Below are positions 1 to 8,842 of a stretch of DNA of 64,000 bases, in pieces; the first letter of the stretch is position 1, and each line of letters opens with the position of its first letter. The position numbers were made by a program, and so were the translations under genes. The stretch comes from Arthrobacter humicola (GTDB lineage Bacteria > Actinomycetota > Actinomycetes > Actinomycetales > Micrococcaceae): NCBI RefSeq assembly GCF_022803015.1, contig NZ_JAFKON010000001.1, forward strand, positions 496,001-560,000, in the 5' to 3' direction. A model generated the notes under the pieces. It saw only the letters and a list, made by a program, of their open reading frames with translations. It did not search any database and was not told the origin of the DNA.

Positions 1-288
1 CAACAGCCCGGGCTGCAGTTGTTGCGCGATCCGGACCATTTCGGGCGACAGGTCGACACCGCTGACGTTCAGCCCCGCCTGGCCGAGATAACTGCTCATT
101 CGTCCGGCACCGCATCCGACGTCGATCACCGTCCGGTCCGCCGTCCCGCGCATGTGGGCGATGAAGTGGTCCACCATGGCCATATCCAGCGGGGCCTCGA
201 AGCTGGTATCCGGGATCACCGCTGAATAGGTCTCGGCGACTGTGTCGTACGCGGATCTGACGTCCATCAAATTTTCCTGGTTTGCCAT
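1..288 (-). CDS. Class I SAM-dependent methyltransferase (partial, C-terminus outside window)
   Basis: Only the N-terminal 96 codons lie in the window. The reading frame starts with ATG at 288 (a second in-frame ATG is at 267) and runs open to base 1. The visible part has a short N-terminal helix region and then the Rossmann motif I of class I methyltransferases, VIDVGCGAGRMSSYL, followed by an acidic residue in VSGVDLSPEMV that would hold the SAM ribose. This fits the Methyltransf_11/25 type. The substrate cannot be predicted because the C-terminal half is missing. It is divergent from the flavin reductase. Confidence 0.85.
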   Translation of the reverse strand, partial: MANQENLMDVRSAYDTVAETYSAVIPDTSFEAPLDMAMVDHFIAHMRGTADRTVIDVGCGAGRMSSYLGQAGLNVSGVDLSPEMVRIAQQLQPGLL

Positions 289-456
289 CAACCGAGCCTA
301 ACGGCCATGGCCGGCGAACTCCCGGTGCCGAATTCTTACGTCATGCAACGGGTCCGTGACGCGTTGTGTCGTTGCGCGACTGTGCGTTGCAGCCGGGCTT
401 GGGAACCCGAGCCTGCAGTGGTTGATTGGGGTTACCAGCGCTCGAAAGGACCCGCC

Positions 457-972
457 ATGACGGAACATTCTGACCTCAGCCCGAAGGCACTCCGCCACAT
501 TCTCGGGCACTTCGCCACCGGCCTGACGGTGATCACCGCAGCAACCCGGCACGGGCCGGCCGGTTTCACCTGCCAGTCCTTCGCCTCCCTGTCCCTGGAG
601 CCGGCACTGGTCACTTTCAGCCCCGCACGGACATCGAGCACCTGGCCGCTGCTGCGTGCGGCGGGACGGTTTACCGTGAACATCCTGGCCGCAGAGCACC
701 AGCATCTGGCCGGGCAGTTCGCGCGCTCGGGGACGGACAAGTTCGCCGGCGTCGGCCATTCTCCCTCGCCGCTGGGCAACCCCGTCCTGGATAACGCCCT
801 GGCCTGGGTGGATTGCGAACTCCACCAGGAGTACGACGGCGGCGACCACACGATCGTCGTCGGCGCCGTCCGCGCCCTGGGCGCCCGCCCCGACGCTGAG
901 CCCCTGCTCTTTTACAAGGGACGCTACGCGGGCGTCGGGTCCCGCGCCGGCGCGCTCGAGAGCGCGGCCTGA
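457..972 (+). CDS. Flavin reductase family protein (FMN-binding split barrel)
   Basis: A 171-residue protein of the flavin reductase / HpaC type, which usually reduces FMN or FAD with NAD(P)H for a partner monooxygenase. Seen features are the N-terminal helix LRHILGHFATGLTVIT, the FTCQSFASLSLEPALVTFSP segment that lines the flavin site, and a C-terminal LLFYKGRY motif. The start at 457 was chosen because GAAAGGA lies just upstream and the family begins there; the longer open frame from 307 is not typical of the family. No oxygenase is adjacent, so the partner is unknown. Confidence 0.85.
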   Translation: MTEHSDLSPKALRHILGHFATGLTVITAATRHGPAGFTCQSFASLSLEPALVTFSPARTSSTWPLLRAAGRFTVNILAAEHQHLAGQFARSGTDKFAGVGHSPSPLGNPVLDNALAWVDCELHQEYDGGDHTIVVGAVRALGARPDAEPLLFYKGRYAGVGSRAGALESAA

Positions 973-1108
973 CCGTGTCGGAACCGGAACGGGAACCGAA
1001 GCCGGAGCGGGAGCCGGGACCCCGCAAAGCGGAACAGCCGTGCCCGGCAACAGGCGCCCACTGGCTGGAGGGGTGGGTCGTCTTCGGAAACGCCTACCCG
1101 TAACGGAC

Positions 1109-1131
1109 GGCGCCGGATCCCCTCCGGCGTC
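1109..1131 (+). terminator. Hairpin after flavin reductase gene
   Basis: A 9-bp stem (GGCGCCGGA pairing with TCCGGCGTC, one G-U pair) with a 5-nt loop lies between the flavin reductase stop and phoH. No U-run follows, so it is only a weak terminator candidate. Confidence 0.3.
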
Positions 1132-1265
1132 GGCCGCGCCGCGCTGGCGTAAGATGGAAGCACCCGTAGACCCTGGCCGCGGGCGGTGCGAACCGCCGTC
1201 GGTACGGATCACGGCGACAGACCATATTCATACTGGAGGGGACCAGAGGCCCGCGGGCCAACACC

Positions 1266-2354
1266 ATGACTGAAGCAGCGAACGGCAAGGGCCGGTTCAG
1301 CGCCCGAGAACGCACCGCAGGGGAATTTCCCCACTCCCTACCAGGGCTGCGGACGGAGGTGGTCTTGTTCGACGACTCAGAGCAGATGGTCCAGTCGCTG
1401 GGCAGCCATGACGAAGCCCTAAGGTTTATCGAAAACCAGTTCCCCGCCGTCGATTTCCATGTCCGGGGGAACGAGCTCGCGATCAGCGGTCCTGCCGCCG
1501 ACGTGCCGCGCATCATGCGCCTGCTCAACGAGGTGCGCGGGCTGGTGGCCCGAGGCACCGTCATCACTCCGGCCGTGCTGCAGCAGCTCGTCTCCCTGCT
1601 GCGCAGCCAGTCGCTGCAGAACCCCGTGGAAGTGCTGACCACCAACATCCTCTCCACCCGCGGGAAGACCATCCGGCCCAAGACGCTGAACCAGAAGAAC
1701 TATGTGGACGCGATCGACGCCAACACCGTGATCTTCGGGATCGGTCCGGCCGGTACCGGCAAGACCTACCTGGCAATGGCCAAGGCCGTCCAGGCCCTGC
1801 AGCAAAAGGAAGTCAGCCGCATCATCCTGACCCGTCCTGCCGTCGAGGCGGGGGAGCGGCTCGGCTTCCTGCCAGGCACCCTGAGCGACAAGATCGACCC
1901 CTACCTGCGGCCCCTGTACGACGCCCTGCACGACATGATGGACCCCGAATCCATTCCCCGACTCATGGCCGCCGGTACCATCGAAGTCGCCCCGCTGGCC
2001 TACATGCGAGGCCGCACGCTTAACGATGCCTTCATCATCCTCGACGAGGCGCAGAACACCACGCCGGAACAGATGAAGATGTTCCTGACCCGTCTGGGCT
2101 TCGGCTCCAAGATGGTGGTCACCGGCGACATCACCCAGGTGGACCTGCCCTTCGGCACCCGCTCCGGGCTCAGGATTGTCGAGGAGATCCTGCAGGGGAT
2201 CGAGGACGTCAACTTCTCGATCCTGGACGCCTCCGACGTCGTCCGGCACCGCCTGGTGGGGGATATCGTCAACGCCTACAGCATCTGGGACGAAGTCCAA
2301 AGGAACCGGGTCAAGCACTCCGTTGCCCGGGAAACGCGGGGAGAACACGCATGA
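1266..2354 (+). CDS. PhoH-like ATPase
   Basis: A 362-residue PhoH-family protein. An N-terminal region of about 130 residues precedes the P-loop domain. Walker A is GPAGTGKT at about residues 161-168 and Walker B is [12 protein letters not shown] near residue 255. PhoH proteins are ATPases linked to RNA metabolism in this gene context; the exact role is not settled. The stop codon overlaps the ybeY start (ATGA), so the genes are co-translated. The annotated ATG at 1266 has GGAGGGGA rather far upstream (about 25 nt), so the start is slightly uncertain. Confidence 0.93.
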   Translation: MTEAANGKGRFSARERTAGEFPHSLPGLRTEVVLFDDSEQMVQSLGSHDEALRFIENQFPAVDFHVRGNELAISGPAADVPRIMRLLNEVRGLVARGTVITPAVLQQLVSLLRSQSLQNPVEVLTTNILSTRGKTIRPKTLNQKNYVDAIDANTVIFGIGPAGTGKTYLAMAKAVQALQQKEVSRIILTRPAVEAGERLGFLPGTLSDKIDPYLRPLYDALHDMMDPESIPRLMAAGTIEVAPLAYMRGRTLNDAFIILDEAQNTTPEQMKMFLTRLGFGSKMVVTGDITQVDLPFGTRSGLRIVEEILQGIEDVNFSILDASDVVRHRLVGDIVNAYSIWDEVQRNRVKHSVARETRGEHA

Positions 2355-2824
2355 GCATTGAGGTCAACAACGAATCCGGCGTCGTCGTCGACGAGGCCGG
2401 GCTCGTGGCGCTGTCGCGTTTCATCTTCGAAAGCCTTTACATCCACCCGCAGGCGGAGCTGTCCATCCTGCTCGTGGACGAACCGGCCATGGAAAAGCTG
2501 CACCTCGAACTGATGGACGAGCCAGGCTCCACCGACGTCCTCTCCGTCCCCATGGACGAGCTGACCCCGGGCACGCCGGACAAGCCGACGCCGCAGGGCA
2601 TGCTCGGCGACATCGCCATCTGCCCCCAGGTGGCCGAGGTCCAGGCCCGCAACGCCGGCCACTCCACCCAGGACGAGATGCTGCTGCTGACCACGCACGG
2701 CATCCTGCACCTGCTGGGCTATGACCACGCCGAGCCGGAAGAGAAGGAAGAGATGTTCGGGCTGCAGCGCGAACTCCTGACCGCCTTCACCGGCAAAGCG
2801 GCCCCGTCCGAGACGGTTCAGTGA
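2351..2824 (+). CDS. ybeY: Endoribonuclease YbeY (rRNA maturation factor)
   Basis: A 157-residue YbeY protein, a zinc-dependent single-strand endoribonuclease acting in 16S rRNA maturation and ribosome quality control. The metal site [12 protein letters not shown] is present with all three histidines, and the upstream [10 protein letters not shown] segment is typical. The start ATG overlaps the phoH stop by 4 nt and its own stop overlaps the next GTG start, giving a tightly coupled operon phoH-ybeY-CBS protein-era. Confidence 0.96.
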   Translation: MSIEVNNESGVVVDEAGLVALSRFIFESLYIHPQAELSILLVDEPAMEKLHLELMDEPGSTDVLSVPMDELTPGTPDKPTPQGMLGDIAICPQVAEVQARNAGHSTQDEMLLLTTHGILHLLGYDHAEPEEKEEMFGLQRELLTAFTGKAAPSETVQ

Positions 2825-4152
2825 CCCCACTGATCCTCGCCGGCATGGCGCTGGTGTTCCTTAGCTTTGCCGCAGTGCTGACCGCTGCCGAGTACGCGTT
2901 CAACTTCCTGCCCCGGCACGACGCTGAGCAGGCGGTCCTGAACAGCAGGGGCACCTCGCTCAAACGCATCCTGGCCCAGCCCGTGGGGCACATGCGCGCC
3001 CTGCGGTTCTGGCGGGTCTGGTTCGAGATGGCCGCCGCCGTCGCCGTGACCGTGCTCCTTTACAGCATGCTGGACAACGTCTGGCTGGCCGGGCTGGCGG
3101 CCACCGGCATCATGGCGCTGGTCGGCTTCGTGATCGTGGGGGTGTCCCCGCGGCAGCTCGGCCGGGTCCACTCCGCCGCCCTGGTCCGGTTCAGCGCCCC
3201 GCTGGTCCGGTCCCTGTACGCCGTGCTCGGCCCGATTCCGGGCTGGCTGGTGCGGCTCGGCAGCGTCGTAGCTCCCGGCGCGCCGGCCGACAGCGAGGCG
3301 TTCTTCAGCGAGGAAGAATTCCGCGAACTCGTGGACCGGGCCACCGAGTCCGACGTAATCGAGGACAACGAGGCCGAACTGATCCAGTCGGTCTTCGACT
3401 TCGGGGACACCCTGGTCCGCTCCGTCATGGTGCCCAGGACCGACATCCTCACGATCGACTCCGGATCCAGCCTGCACCGGGCGATGTCGCTGTTCCTGCG
3501 CTCCGGGTACTCGCGGATCCCGGTCATCGGCGAAAACACGGACCAGATCCTGGGCATTGTGTACCTGAAGGACGTTGCCGCCTCGCTCCACAACCTCGGC
3601 CCGGACGAGGAACCCCCGGTCGTGGACGAGGTGGCCCGCGAGGTCCGCTACGTGCCGGACTCGAAGCTCGTCAGCGACCTGCTCCGTGAACTCCAGAAGG
3701 AATCCACACACGTCGCGATCGTCATCGACGAATACGGCGGAACGGCGGGGCTGGTCACGCTCGAGGACCTCATCGAGGAGATCGTCGGCGAAATCGTGGA
3801 CGAATACGACACCGAAAGCGCCGAGGCCGTGGCCCTGGGGGACGGAAGCTACCGGGTCAGCGCCCGCATGAGCATCGATGACCTCGGCGAACTCTTCGAC
3901 CTAGAGCTCGACGACGACGAAGTAGACACCGTGGGCGGCCTGCTCGCCAAGGCCCTCGGGCGGGTGCCGATTGTCGGCAGCACCGTCCAGGTCCACGGAC
4001 TGTCCCTCCGCGCCGACAGGCTGGAGGGCCGGCGGAACCGCGTCAGCCACATCATTGCGGCCGCCGTAGCAAAAGAACAAACTGACCTTGAAGACCTTCT
4101 CGACGAGGCCGCACCAATCCAACAGGGAGTCTCACGTGAGCAAGCAGAATAA
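2821..4152 (+). CDS. CNNM/CBS-domain membrane protein (hemolysin C/CorC family)
   Basis: A 443-residue protein starting at GTG 2821, overlapping ybeY. The N-terminal CNNM-type region has a first membrane helix at residues 1-20 and two more at about 60-105. A tandem CBS pair follows ([12 protein letters not shown]..., then [19 protein letters not shown]-like residues near 300-315), and the C-terminus is a transporter-associated CorC_HlyC domain with the VDTVGGLL motif. The family is linked to magnesium or cobalt homeostasis; the hemolysin name is historical. Its 3' end overlaps era by 17 nt. Confidence 0.92.
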   Translation: MTPLILAGMALVFLSFAAVLTAAEYAFNFLPRHDAEQAVLNSRGTSLKRILAQPVGHMRALRFWRVWFEMAAAVAVTVLLYSMLDNVWLAGLAATGIMALVGFVIVGVSPRQLGRVHSAALVRFSAPLVRSLYAVLGPIPGWLVRLGSVVAPGAPADSEAFFSEEEFRELVDRATESDVIEDNEAELIQSVFDFGDTLVRSVMVPRTDILTIDSGSSLHRAMSLFLRSGYSRIPVIGENTDQILGIVYLKDVAASLHNLGPDEEPPVVDEVAREVRYVPDSKLVSDLLRELQKESTHVAIVIDEYGGTAGLVTLEDLIEEIVGEIVDEYDTESAEAVALGDGSYRVSARMSIDDLGELFDLELDDDEVDTVGGLLAKALGRVPIVGSTVQVHGLSLRADRLEGRRNRVSHIIAAAVAKEQTDLEDLLDEAAPIQQGVSREQAE

Positions 4153-5095
4153 GTCCGACGGCGACGCAGCCTACGGCGGCTACCGCGCCGGTTTCTCGGT
4201 GCTGGTCGGACGGCCCAATGCGGGCAAGTCCACCCTCACCAACGCCCTGGTCGGCCAAAAAGTCGCGATCACCTCGGCCAAGCCCCAGACCACGCGCCAC
4301 ACAATCCGTGGCATCGTGCACCGGGACGACGCCCAGTTGATCCTCGTTGACACCCCGGGCCTGCACCGCCCGCGCACGCTGCTGGGGAAGCGGCTGAACG
4401 AACTGGTCGCCGATACCCTCGCCGAGGTCGACGCGATCGGCTTCTGCCTGCCGGCCAACGAGAAAATCGGCCCGGGAGACAAGTTCATTGCCGCCCAGCT
4501 CGCCGCCATCCCCAACAAGCCCATCATCGCGATCGTGACCAAGGCCGACACCGTCGACCGCCAGGCCCTCACCGAGCAGCTGCTCGCCGTCGCCGCCCTG
4601 GGCCGAGAGGTCCTCGGCGAGGACGGCTGGAAGGACATCGTCCCGGTCTCCGCCACGGACGGCTTCCAGGTCGACACCCTTGCCGACGTCCTGATCGGTC
4701 ACATGCCGGCGTCGCCGCCGCTGTACCCGGACGGTCACCTGACGGACGAACCGGAAGCGGTGATGATCGCCGAACTCATCCGGGAAGCAGCCCTCGAAGG
4801 CGTCCGCGACGAATTGCCGCACTCCCTGGCCGTCGTCGTCGATGAAATCGTTCCGCGGGAAGGCCGGCCCGAGGACCGCCCGTTCCTGGACGTCCGCGTC
4901 AACCTGTACGTCGAGCGGCCCTCCCAGAAGGCCATCATCATCGGCAAGGGCGGTGCCCGGCTCCGCGAGGTCGGCACCAACGCGCGCAAGGCGATCGAGG
5001 CGCTGCTCGGTGCCCGGATCTACCTTGACCTGCACGTCAAGGTCGCCAAGGACTGGCAGCGCGACCCGAAGCAGCTCGTCAAACTGGGCTTCTGA
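4136..5095 (+). CDS. era: GTPase Era
   Basis: A 319-residue Era GTPase for 16S rRNA and 30S subunit maturation. G1 is GRPNAGKST (about residues 25-33), followed by the TTR of G2, G3 DTPG, G4 TKAD, and a C-terminal KH domain with IIGKGGARLREVG. The open frame extends upstream into the preceding gene, but GTG 4136 has an AGGGAG ribosome site and gives the family's N-terminus. The arrangement with ybeY and the CBS protein is the conserved actinobacterial one. Confidence 0.96.
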   Translation: MSKQNKSDGDAAYGGYRAGFSVLVGRPNAGKSTLTNALVGQKVAITSAKPQTTRHTIRGIVHRDDAQLILVDTPGLHRPRTLLGKRLNELVADTLAEVDAIGFCLPANEKIGPGDKFIAAQLAAIPNKPIIAIVTKADTVDRQALTEQLLAVAALGREVLGEDGWKDIVPVSATDGFQVDTLADVLIGHMPASPPLYPDGHLTDEPEAVMIAELIREAALEGVRDELPHSLAVVVDEIVPREGRPEDRPFLDVRVNLYVERPSQKAIIIGKGGARLREVGTNARKAIEALLGARIYLDLHVKVAKDWQRDPKQLVKLGF

Positions 5096-5185
5096 GACGC
5101 GCTGTTCTTAGGCCGCTATTGTGTCCGTTGGCCCTTCCCGCCGCTCCCAAGAGAGGGCCATCGGCGTTTTCTCAGATTCGGACTC

Positions 5186-5191
5186 TAAAAT
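5186..5191 (+). promoter_or_regulatory. Candidate -10 element for the LCP gene
   Basis: TAAAAT lies 36 nt upstream of the GTG start at 5228. No convincing -35 hexamer is seen, so this is only a composition-based candidate. A weak inverted repeat (TGGCCCT/AGGGCCA, long loop) lies before it and may belong to the end of the era operon. Confidence 0.3.
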
Positions 5192-5227
5192 GGGCTGACT
5201 CCCCGTTCGTTTAGGAAGGCTCAACAA

Positions 5228-6793
5228 GTGGTTCGACCCCGTGACAACCGTGCCGACGGATCCGCCCCGCCGGCCCGGTCAACAGCCGCTGCCCGGCACA
5301 CGGCCGATCCCGCCGTTGGTCCGGCCCGCCACCTCGGCTCCGCCCGCCGGACCCCCGCCTGGCTGAAAGTCTTCACGGGCGTGGTGGCCGTGCTCTTGGT
5401 CGGCGTGATCGCCTTTGGCGCCTACTGGACCATCCGGCTTCAGGGCAACCTCACCAAGGCCCCACTCAGCGCCGGCAGCATCAAGACCGAGGGTGCAGTG
5501 AACGATTCGACGGACCGGATGCAGATCCTGATCCTCGGCTCGGACACGCGCGACGGGAAGAACTCGCAGTACGGCACCAGCGATGACGCGACCGGCTATG
5601 GGCACTCGGATGTGATGATGCTGATGGACATCTCCGCGGACAACAAGCGGGTCAACGTCGTCAGCTTCCCCCGCGACCTGCTGGTCGACATCCCCAAGTG
5701 CAAGGATCCGAAAACCAACAAAGAGTACCCGGCCCAGACCGGCGTCATGATCAACTCGGCGATGTCCGAGGCCGGCATCGGCTGCGCCGTGGACACCGTC
5801 AACAAGCTCACTGGCCTGGAGATCGACCACTTCATGATGGCCGACTTCAACGCCGTCAAGGAACTCTCCAACGCCGTGGGCGGCGTGTCAGTGTGTGTCA
5901 GCGACGCCGTGTATGACCCCGACTCGAAGCTGCGCCTGCCCAAGGGCACCTCCACCGTCCAGGGCGAGCAGGCCTTGTCGTTCGTGCGCACCCGGCACGC
6001 CTTCGGCGACGGCGGCGACCTCGGCCGGATCAAGGCCCAGCAGGGCTTCCTGTCCGCGCTGACCCGGAAAATCAAGGACGACGGCACCCTGACCAACCCG
6101 GCCCGGATGCTCGGCATCGCGGATGCGATCACCAAGAACCTGACCATCGACGACGGCCTGGCCTCTGTGCCGACGCTGCTGACCGTGGGCAACCGGCTCA
6201 AGAACATCGACGTCGGCAAGGTAGCCTTCGTGGCCACGCCGACAGTCCCGGCCGAAACGGACATCAACCGGCTGCAGCTGGCCGAGCCCGCGGCATCCCA
6301 GCTGTTCGCCGCCATGCGCAACGACGTGGACCTGACGGATCCGACCGCGAAGCCGAGCGCTTCCCCGAGTGCCAGCGCCACGCCGACGCCCAGCCCCACC
6401 ACCCCGGCCTATGACAAGACGCAGCAGCCCGTGACCGTGGCCAACGGCTCGGGTGTTCCGGCCCGGACCCAGGGGATCATGCAGGCCATCAAGGGCGCCG
6501 GTTTCACCCAGGTGGGCCAGTTGACTGCTCCGCCTGTCGCCGCGACGGCGGTCTACTACGGTGCGGACTACGCTGACGTGGCCGGGGACGTCGCGGCCCT
6601 GCTCGGTGTGGCGCCGGACCGGGTGCTCCCGGCCGCCGGAGTCGCCGGCGTCCAGGTCTACCTGGGCAGTGACTTCGCCAACGGGACGCCGACCGCCGCC
6701 GCCGCTGCCCCGCAGCTGCCCAAGGACATCGTCAACCAGACAGCCGGCGACACCGTGTGCCAGCAGGCCAACCCGGCACTGATCACCCGCTGA
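5228..6793 (+). CDS. LytR-CpsA-Psr (LCP) cell-wall ligase with LytR_C domain
   Basis: A 521-residue membrane-anchored LCP protein. LCP enzymes transfer undecaprenyl-linked anionic polymers (teichoic acid or arabinogalactan-type glycans) onto peptidoglycan at the outer face of the membrane. An N-terminal cytoplasmic stretch of about 50 residues precedes one membrane helix (VVAVLLVGVIAFGAYW). The LCP core includes LGSDTRD, SFPRDLLVDIP and FVRTRHAFGDGGDLGRI, with the conserved Asp and Arg residues that bind the pyrophosphate. A Ser/Thr/Pro-rich linker near residue 380 leads to a C-terminal LytR_C domain. The GTG start at 5228 follows AGGAAGG. Confidence 0.93.
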   Translation: MVRPRDNRADGSAPPARSTAAARHTADPAVGPARHLGSARRTPAWLKVFTGVVAVLLVGVIAFGAYWTIRLQGNLTKAPLSAGSIKTEGAVNDSTDRMQILILGSDTRDGKNSQYGTSDDATGYGHSDVMMLMDISADNKRVNVVSFPRDLLVDIPKCKDPKTNKEYPAQTGVMINSAMSEAGIGCAVDTVNKLTGLEIDHFMMADFNAVKELSNAVGGVSVCVSDAVYDPDSKLRLPKGTSTVQGEQALSFVRTRHAFGDGGDLGRIKAQQGFLSALTRKIKDDGTLTNPARMLGIADAITKNLTIDDGLASVPTLLTVGNRLKNIDVGKVAFVATPTVPAETDINRLQLAEPAASQLFAAMRNDVDLTDPTAKPSASPSASATPTPSPTTPAYDKTQQPVTVANGSGVPARTQGIMQAIKGAGFTQVGQLTAPPVAATAVYYGADYADVAGDVAALLGVAPDRVLPAAGVAGVQVYLGSDFANGTPTAAAAAPQLPKDIVNQTAGDTVCQQANPALITR

Positions 6794-6806
6794 CCCGGCA
6801 ACCAGG

Positions 6807-6848
6807 AAGGCCCCCGTTCAGATTTTACTGAACGGGGGCCTTCTTTTT
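6807..6848 (+). terminator. Rho-independent terminator after LCP gene
   Basis: A perfect 15-bp stem (6807-6821 with 6828-6842) with a 6-nt loop is followed by CTTTTTG. It follows the LCP stop by 14 nt and is also downstream of the convergent reductase gene. Confidence 0.9.
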
Positions 6849-6920
6849 GTCATGGGTGCTGGACGGCGGCCTTTGGAGGCTCTTCCACGTCCTGCGGCGT
6901 CGTGGAACACGGTGTCGACC

Positions 6921-7502
6921 TCAACGGCGCACCCGATAGCGCACGTGAAGCACGCGGTTGCCCTGAATCACCACGTCAGGATCCTCCAACAGGTGCTGGG
7001 CGTGGACCGACCCGAAGTAGCGCTTGCCGGACCCGAACACGACAGGTACGACGTCCATGCGCACCTCGTCGACCAGGCCCGCGGCAAGCATCTGGCCACC
7101 GACGTCACCAGCTGCGACCTCGACGATGCGGTCACCCGCAAGCTCCTGCGCCTTGGCCATGGCTGCCTCGACACCGTCGACGAAGTGAAACGGCGCCTCC
7201 GAGTCCCAGCCCTCGGGCTGCGGCCGGTGCGTCACGACGACCACGTGGTCGATCCCGCTCGGAGGTTTCCCGTCCCAGCCGTCCGTCAGGTCGAAGACGT
7301 GGCGGCCGACGAGTGTCGCCCCGATTTGGTCCCAGTACGGCCGGGTGTAGTCATAGGACGTCTGCGACACCCTCACCTCGCCGCTCTCGTCCAAGGGGAC
7401 ATCACCGTTGGACAACCAGTCGAACACCGGTCCGGGCTGGTCATTCTCGTCCGCGACGAAGCCGTCCACCGACACCGAGCCGTACATGACCACCTTGCCC
7501 AC
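6921..7502 (-). CDS. Dihydrofolate reductase family protein (RibD C-terminal type)
   Basis: A 193-residue protein of the RibD_C / bacterial DHFR-like family. It has the N-terminal SVSVDGFVADE motif, a central GRHVFDLTDGWDG segment and the C-terminal VDEVRMDVVPVVFGSGKRYF motif. These stand-alone proteins probably reduce a pterin- or flavin-like substrate with NADPH, but the substrate is unknown. GTG at 7502 was chosen because AGAGGAGAG lies 5 nt upstream; the open frame reaches 7535. A paralogue lies at 51923-52462. Confidence 0.85.
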   Translation of the reverse strand: MGKVVMYGSVSVDGFVADENDQPGPVFDWLSNGDVPLDESGEVRVSQTSYDYTRPYWDQIGATLVGRHVFDLTDGWDGKPPSGIDHVVVVTHRPQPEGWDSEAPFHFVDGVEAAMAKAQELAGDRIVEVAAGDVGGQMLAAGLVDEVRMDVVPVVFGSGKRYFGSVHAQHLLEDPDVVIQGNRVLHVRYRVRR

Positions 7503-7659
7503 GGGGCTCTCCTCTGCTTTGGGGTGCCCCCACATTAGCGTGTCGTGCGCTGTCGCTCTAGTAAGAAATCAATCGGCCGGCAGCGCTGATGAACTCCTTG
7601 AACCCTGTGCCGGATGAGTGCTGCTGACGCCGGGCTTAGGTAACCGGAAGCACTACCGA

Positions 7660-8427
7660 CTACTCATGCTGCCCATCGGCGGCGGCCTGTCCCACCCCCA
7701 CCTCAGGTAGGACGAGCGCCTTTGGAGGTGTTGAATCGGCACCGCATCCGTCACAGCAGGCCGGCTCTGTGGCCGTCGGAAGACTGTCTGCCGCCGTGTG
7801 GGGGACCGTGCAGCAGATGTCGCCGCGCCAGGCGTTGATGCCCTCCCGGAGGGCGATCGCGGCGATGACCAGCGCCGCGCCGGCATCGGCCCACCACCAG
7901 CCAAGGGTGCTGTTCAGCACCAAACCCGCGAGCAGGACTGCCGACAGATACGTGCAGAGCAGGGTCTGTTTGGAGTCAGCGACCGCCGTGCGTGATCCGA
8001 GCTCCCGGCCGGCCCGGCGCTGGAGCCAGGACAGGACCGGCATGATCACCAAACTCAGTGCGGCAATCACGATGCCCGGGGTCGAGTGCTGTGCCTCGCC
8101 GGCGCCGAGAAGTGACCGGACCGCCTCGGCGGAGACAAAGGCTGCCAGCGCGAAGAATGAGACGGCGATAATCCGCAAGGTGAGGTATTCACGCCGCTCA
8201 GGGTCCTTGCTGGAAAACTGCCACGACAGCGCCAGCGCCGACCCGACCTCAATGATGGAATCCAAGCCAAAGCCGAGGAGCGCCGACGAGTCGGCCGCAC
8301 CCCCGGCCCACAAAGCCACAACGGCCTCGATGAGGTTATAGCTGATGGTGGCCGCCGCGAACAAGCGGATCCGGCGGCTGAGGACGGCGCGGCGGCCCGG
8401 GCTCGGCGACATTAGGACGGAAGTCAT
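7660..8427 (-). CDS. Cation transporter (CDF-like) with cysteine-rich tail
   Basis: A 255-residue membrane protein with about six helices, resembling the small cation diffusion facilitator-like exporters found next to CmtR/ArsR sensors. The SSALLGFGLDSIIEV segment carries Asp residues in a helix, and WWWADAGAALVIA is the matching second site. A hydrophilic tail has CC pairs and CDGC, so it can bind soft metals. The start ATG at 8427 overlaps the upstream regulator stop (ATGA). Likely role is efflux of Cd/Pb/Zn-type ions; the ion is inferred only from the neighbour. Confidence 0.8.
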   Translation of the reverse strand: MTSVLMSPSPGRRAVLSRRIRLFAAATISYNLIEAVVALWAGGAADSSALLGFGLDSIIEVGSALALSWQFSSKDPERREYLTLRIIAVSFFALAAFVSAEAVRSLLGAGEAQHSTPGIVIAALSLVIMPVLSWLQRRAGRELGSRTAVADSKQTLLCTYLSAVLLAGLVLNSTLGWWWADAGAALVIAAIALREGINAWRGDICCTVPHTAADSLPTATEPACCDGCGADSTPPKALVLPEVGVGQAAADGQHE

Positions 8428-8753
8428 CACAGCGTGCACGTCCCGTCGGGTGCGCAGCAGGCCGGGTCCACCGCCAGCACGACGCCCAGAAGATCCTTGA
8501 GGGCATGGCCGAGGCGCTGATCGGCGAGCTCATAGCGGGTCCTTCGCCCCTCCGGCACGGCAACGACCAGCCCGCATCCCCGCAGGCACGTCAGGTGGTT
8601 CGACATGCTCTGCCGGGATACGCCGAGGGAATCCGCCAGCTCAGACGGATAGGACGGCGCTGCCGTGAGGGCAAGCAGGATTTCTGCCCGTGTCGGGTCT
8701 GACACGGCATAACCGAACCGTGCCAGCACCGGGGCATGCGTAAGAGTCTCCAC
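8427..8753 (-). CDS. ArsR-family metal sensor, CmtR-like
   Basis: A 108-residue winged-helix ArsR/SmtB repressor. Recognition helix VSRQSMSNHLTCLRGCGLV carries Cys56 and Cys60, and the tail has Cys99, Cys100 and Cys106. This layout (two Cys in the DNA-binding helix plus a C-terminal Cys) is that of CmtR, which releases DNA on binding Cd(II) or Pb(II). It is followed by the transporter with a 4-nt overlap, so sensor and exporter form one autoregulated operon. A hyphenated palindrome lies just upstream. Confidence 0.9.
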   Translation of the reverse strand: METLTHAPVLARFGYAVSDPTRAEILLALTAAPSYPSELADSLGVSRQSMSNHLTCLRGCGLVVAVPEGRRTRYELADQRLGHALKDLLGVVLAVDPACCAPDGTCTL

Positions 8754-8781
8754 AAATCGAAAGTACAGCTGTCGATGTATT

Positions 8782-8793
8782 CACGCAAGCGTG
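8782..8793 (-). promoter_or_regulatory. Candidate operator of the CmtR-like sensor
   Basis: CACGC-AA-GCGTG is a hyphenated palindrome about 30 bp upstream of the sensor start. Its position suits autorepression by the encoded ArsR protein. Confidence 0.45.
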
Positions 8794-8842
8794 TACGCAC
8801 AGCCCTCCCGGCTGGGTCGGTGCCAGTGACCGGGCCCCCGGG

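Noticed and set aside
5117-5163. Terminator after era
   Set aside because: The inverted repeat TGGCCCT/AGGGCCA has a long loop and no U-run; too weak to call.
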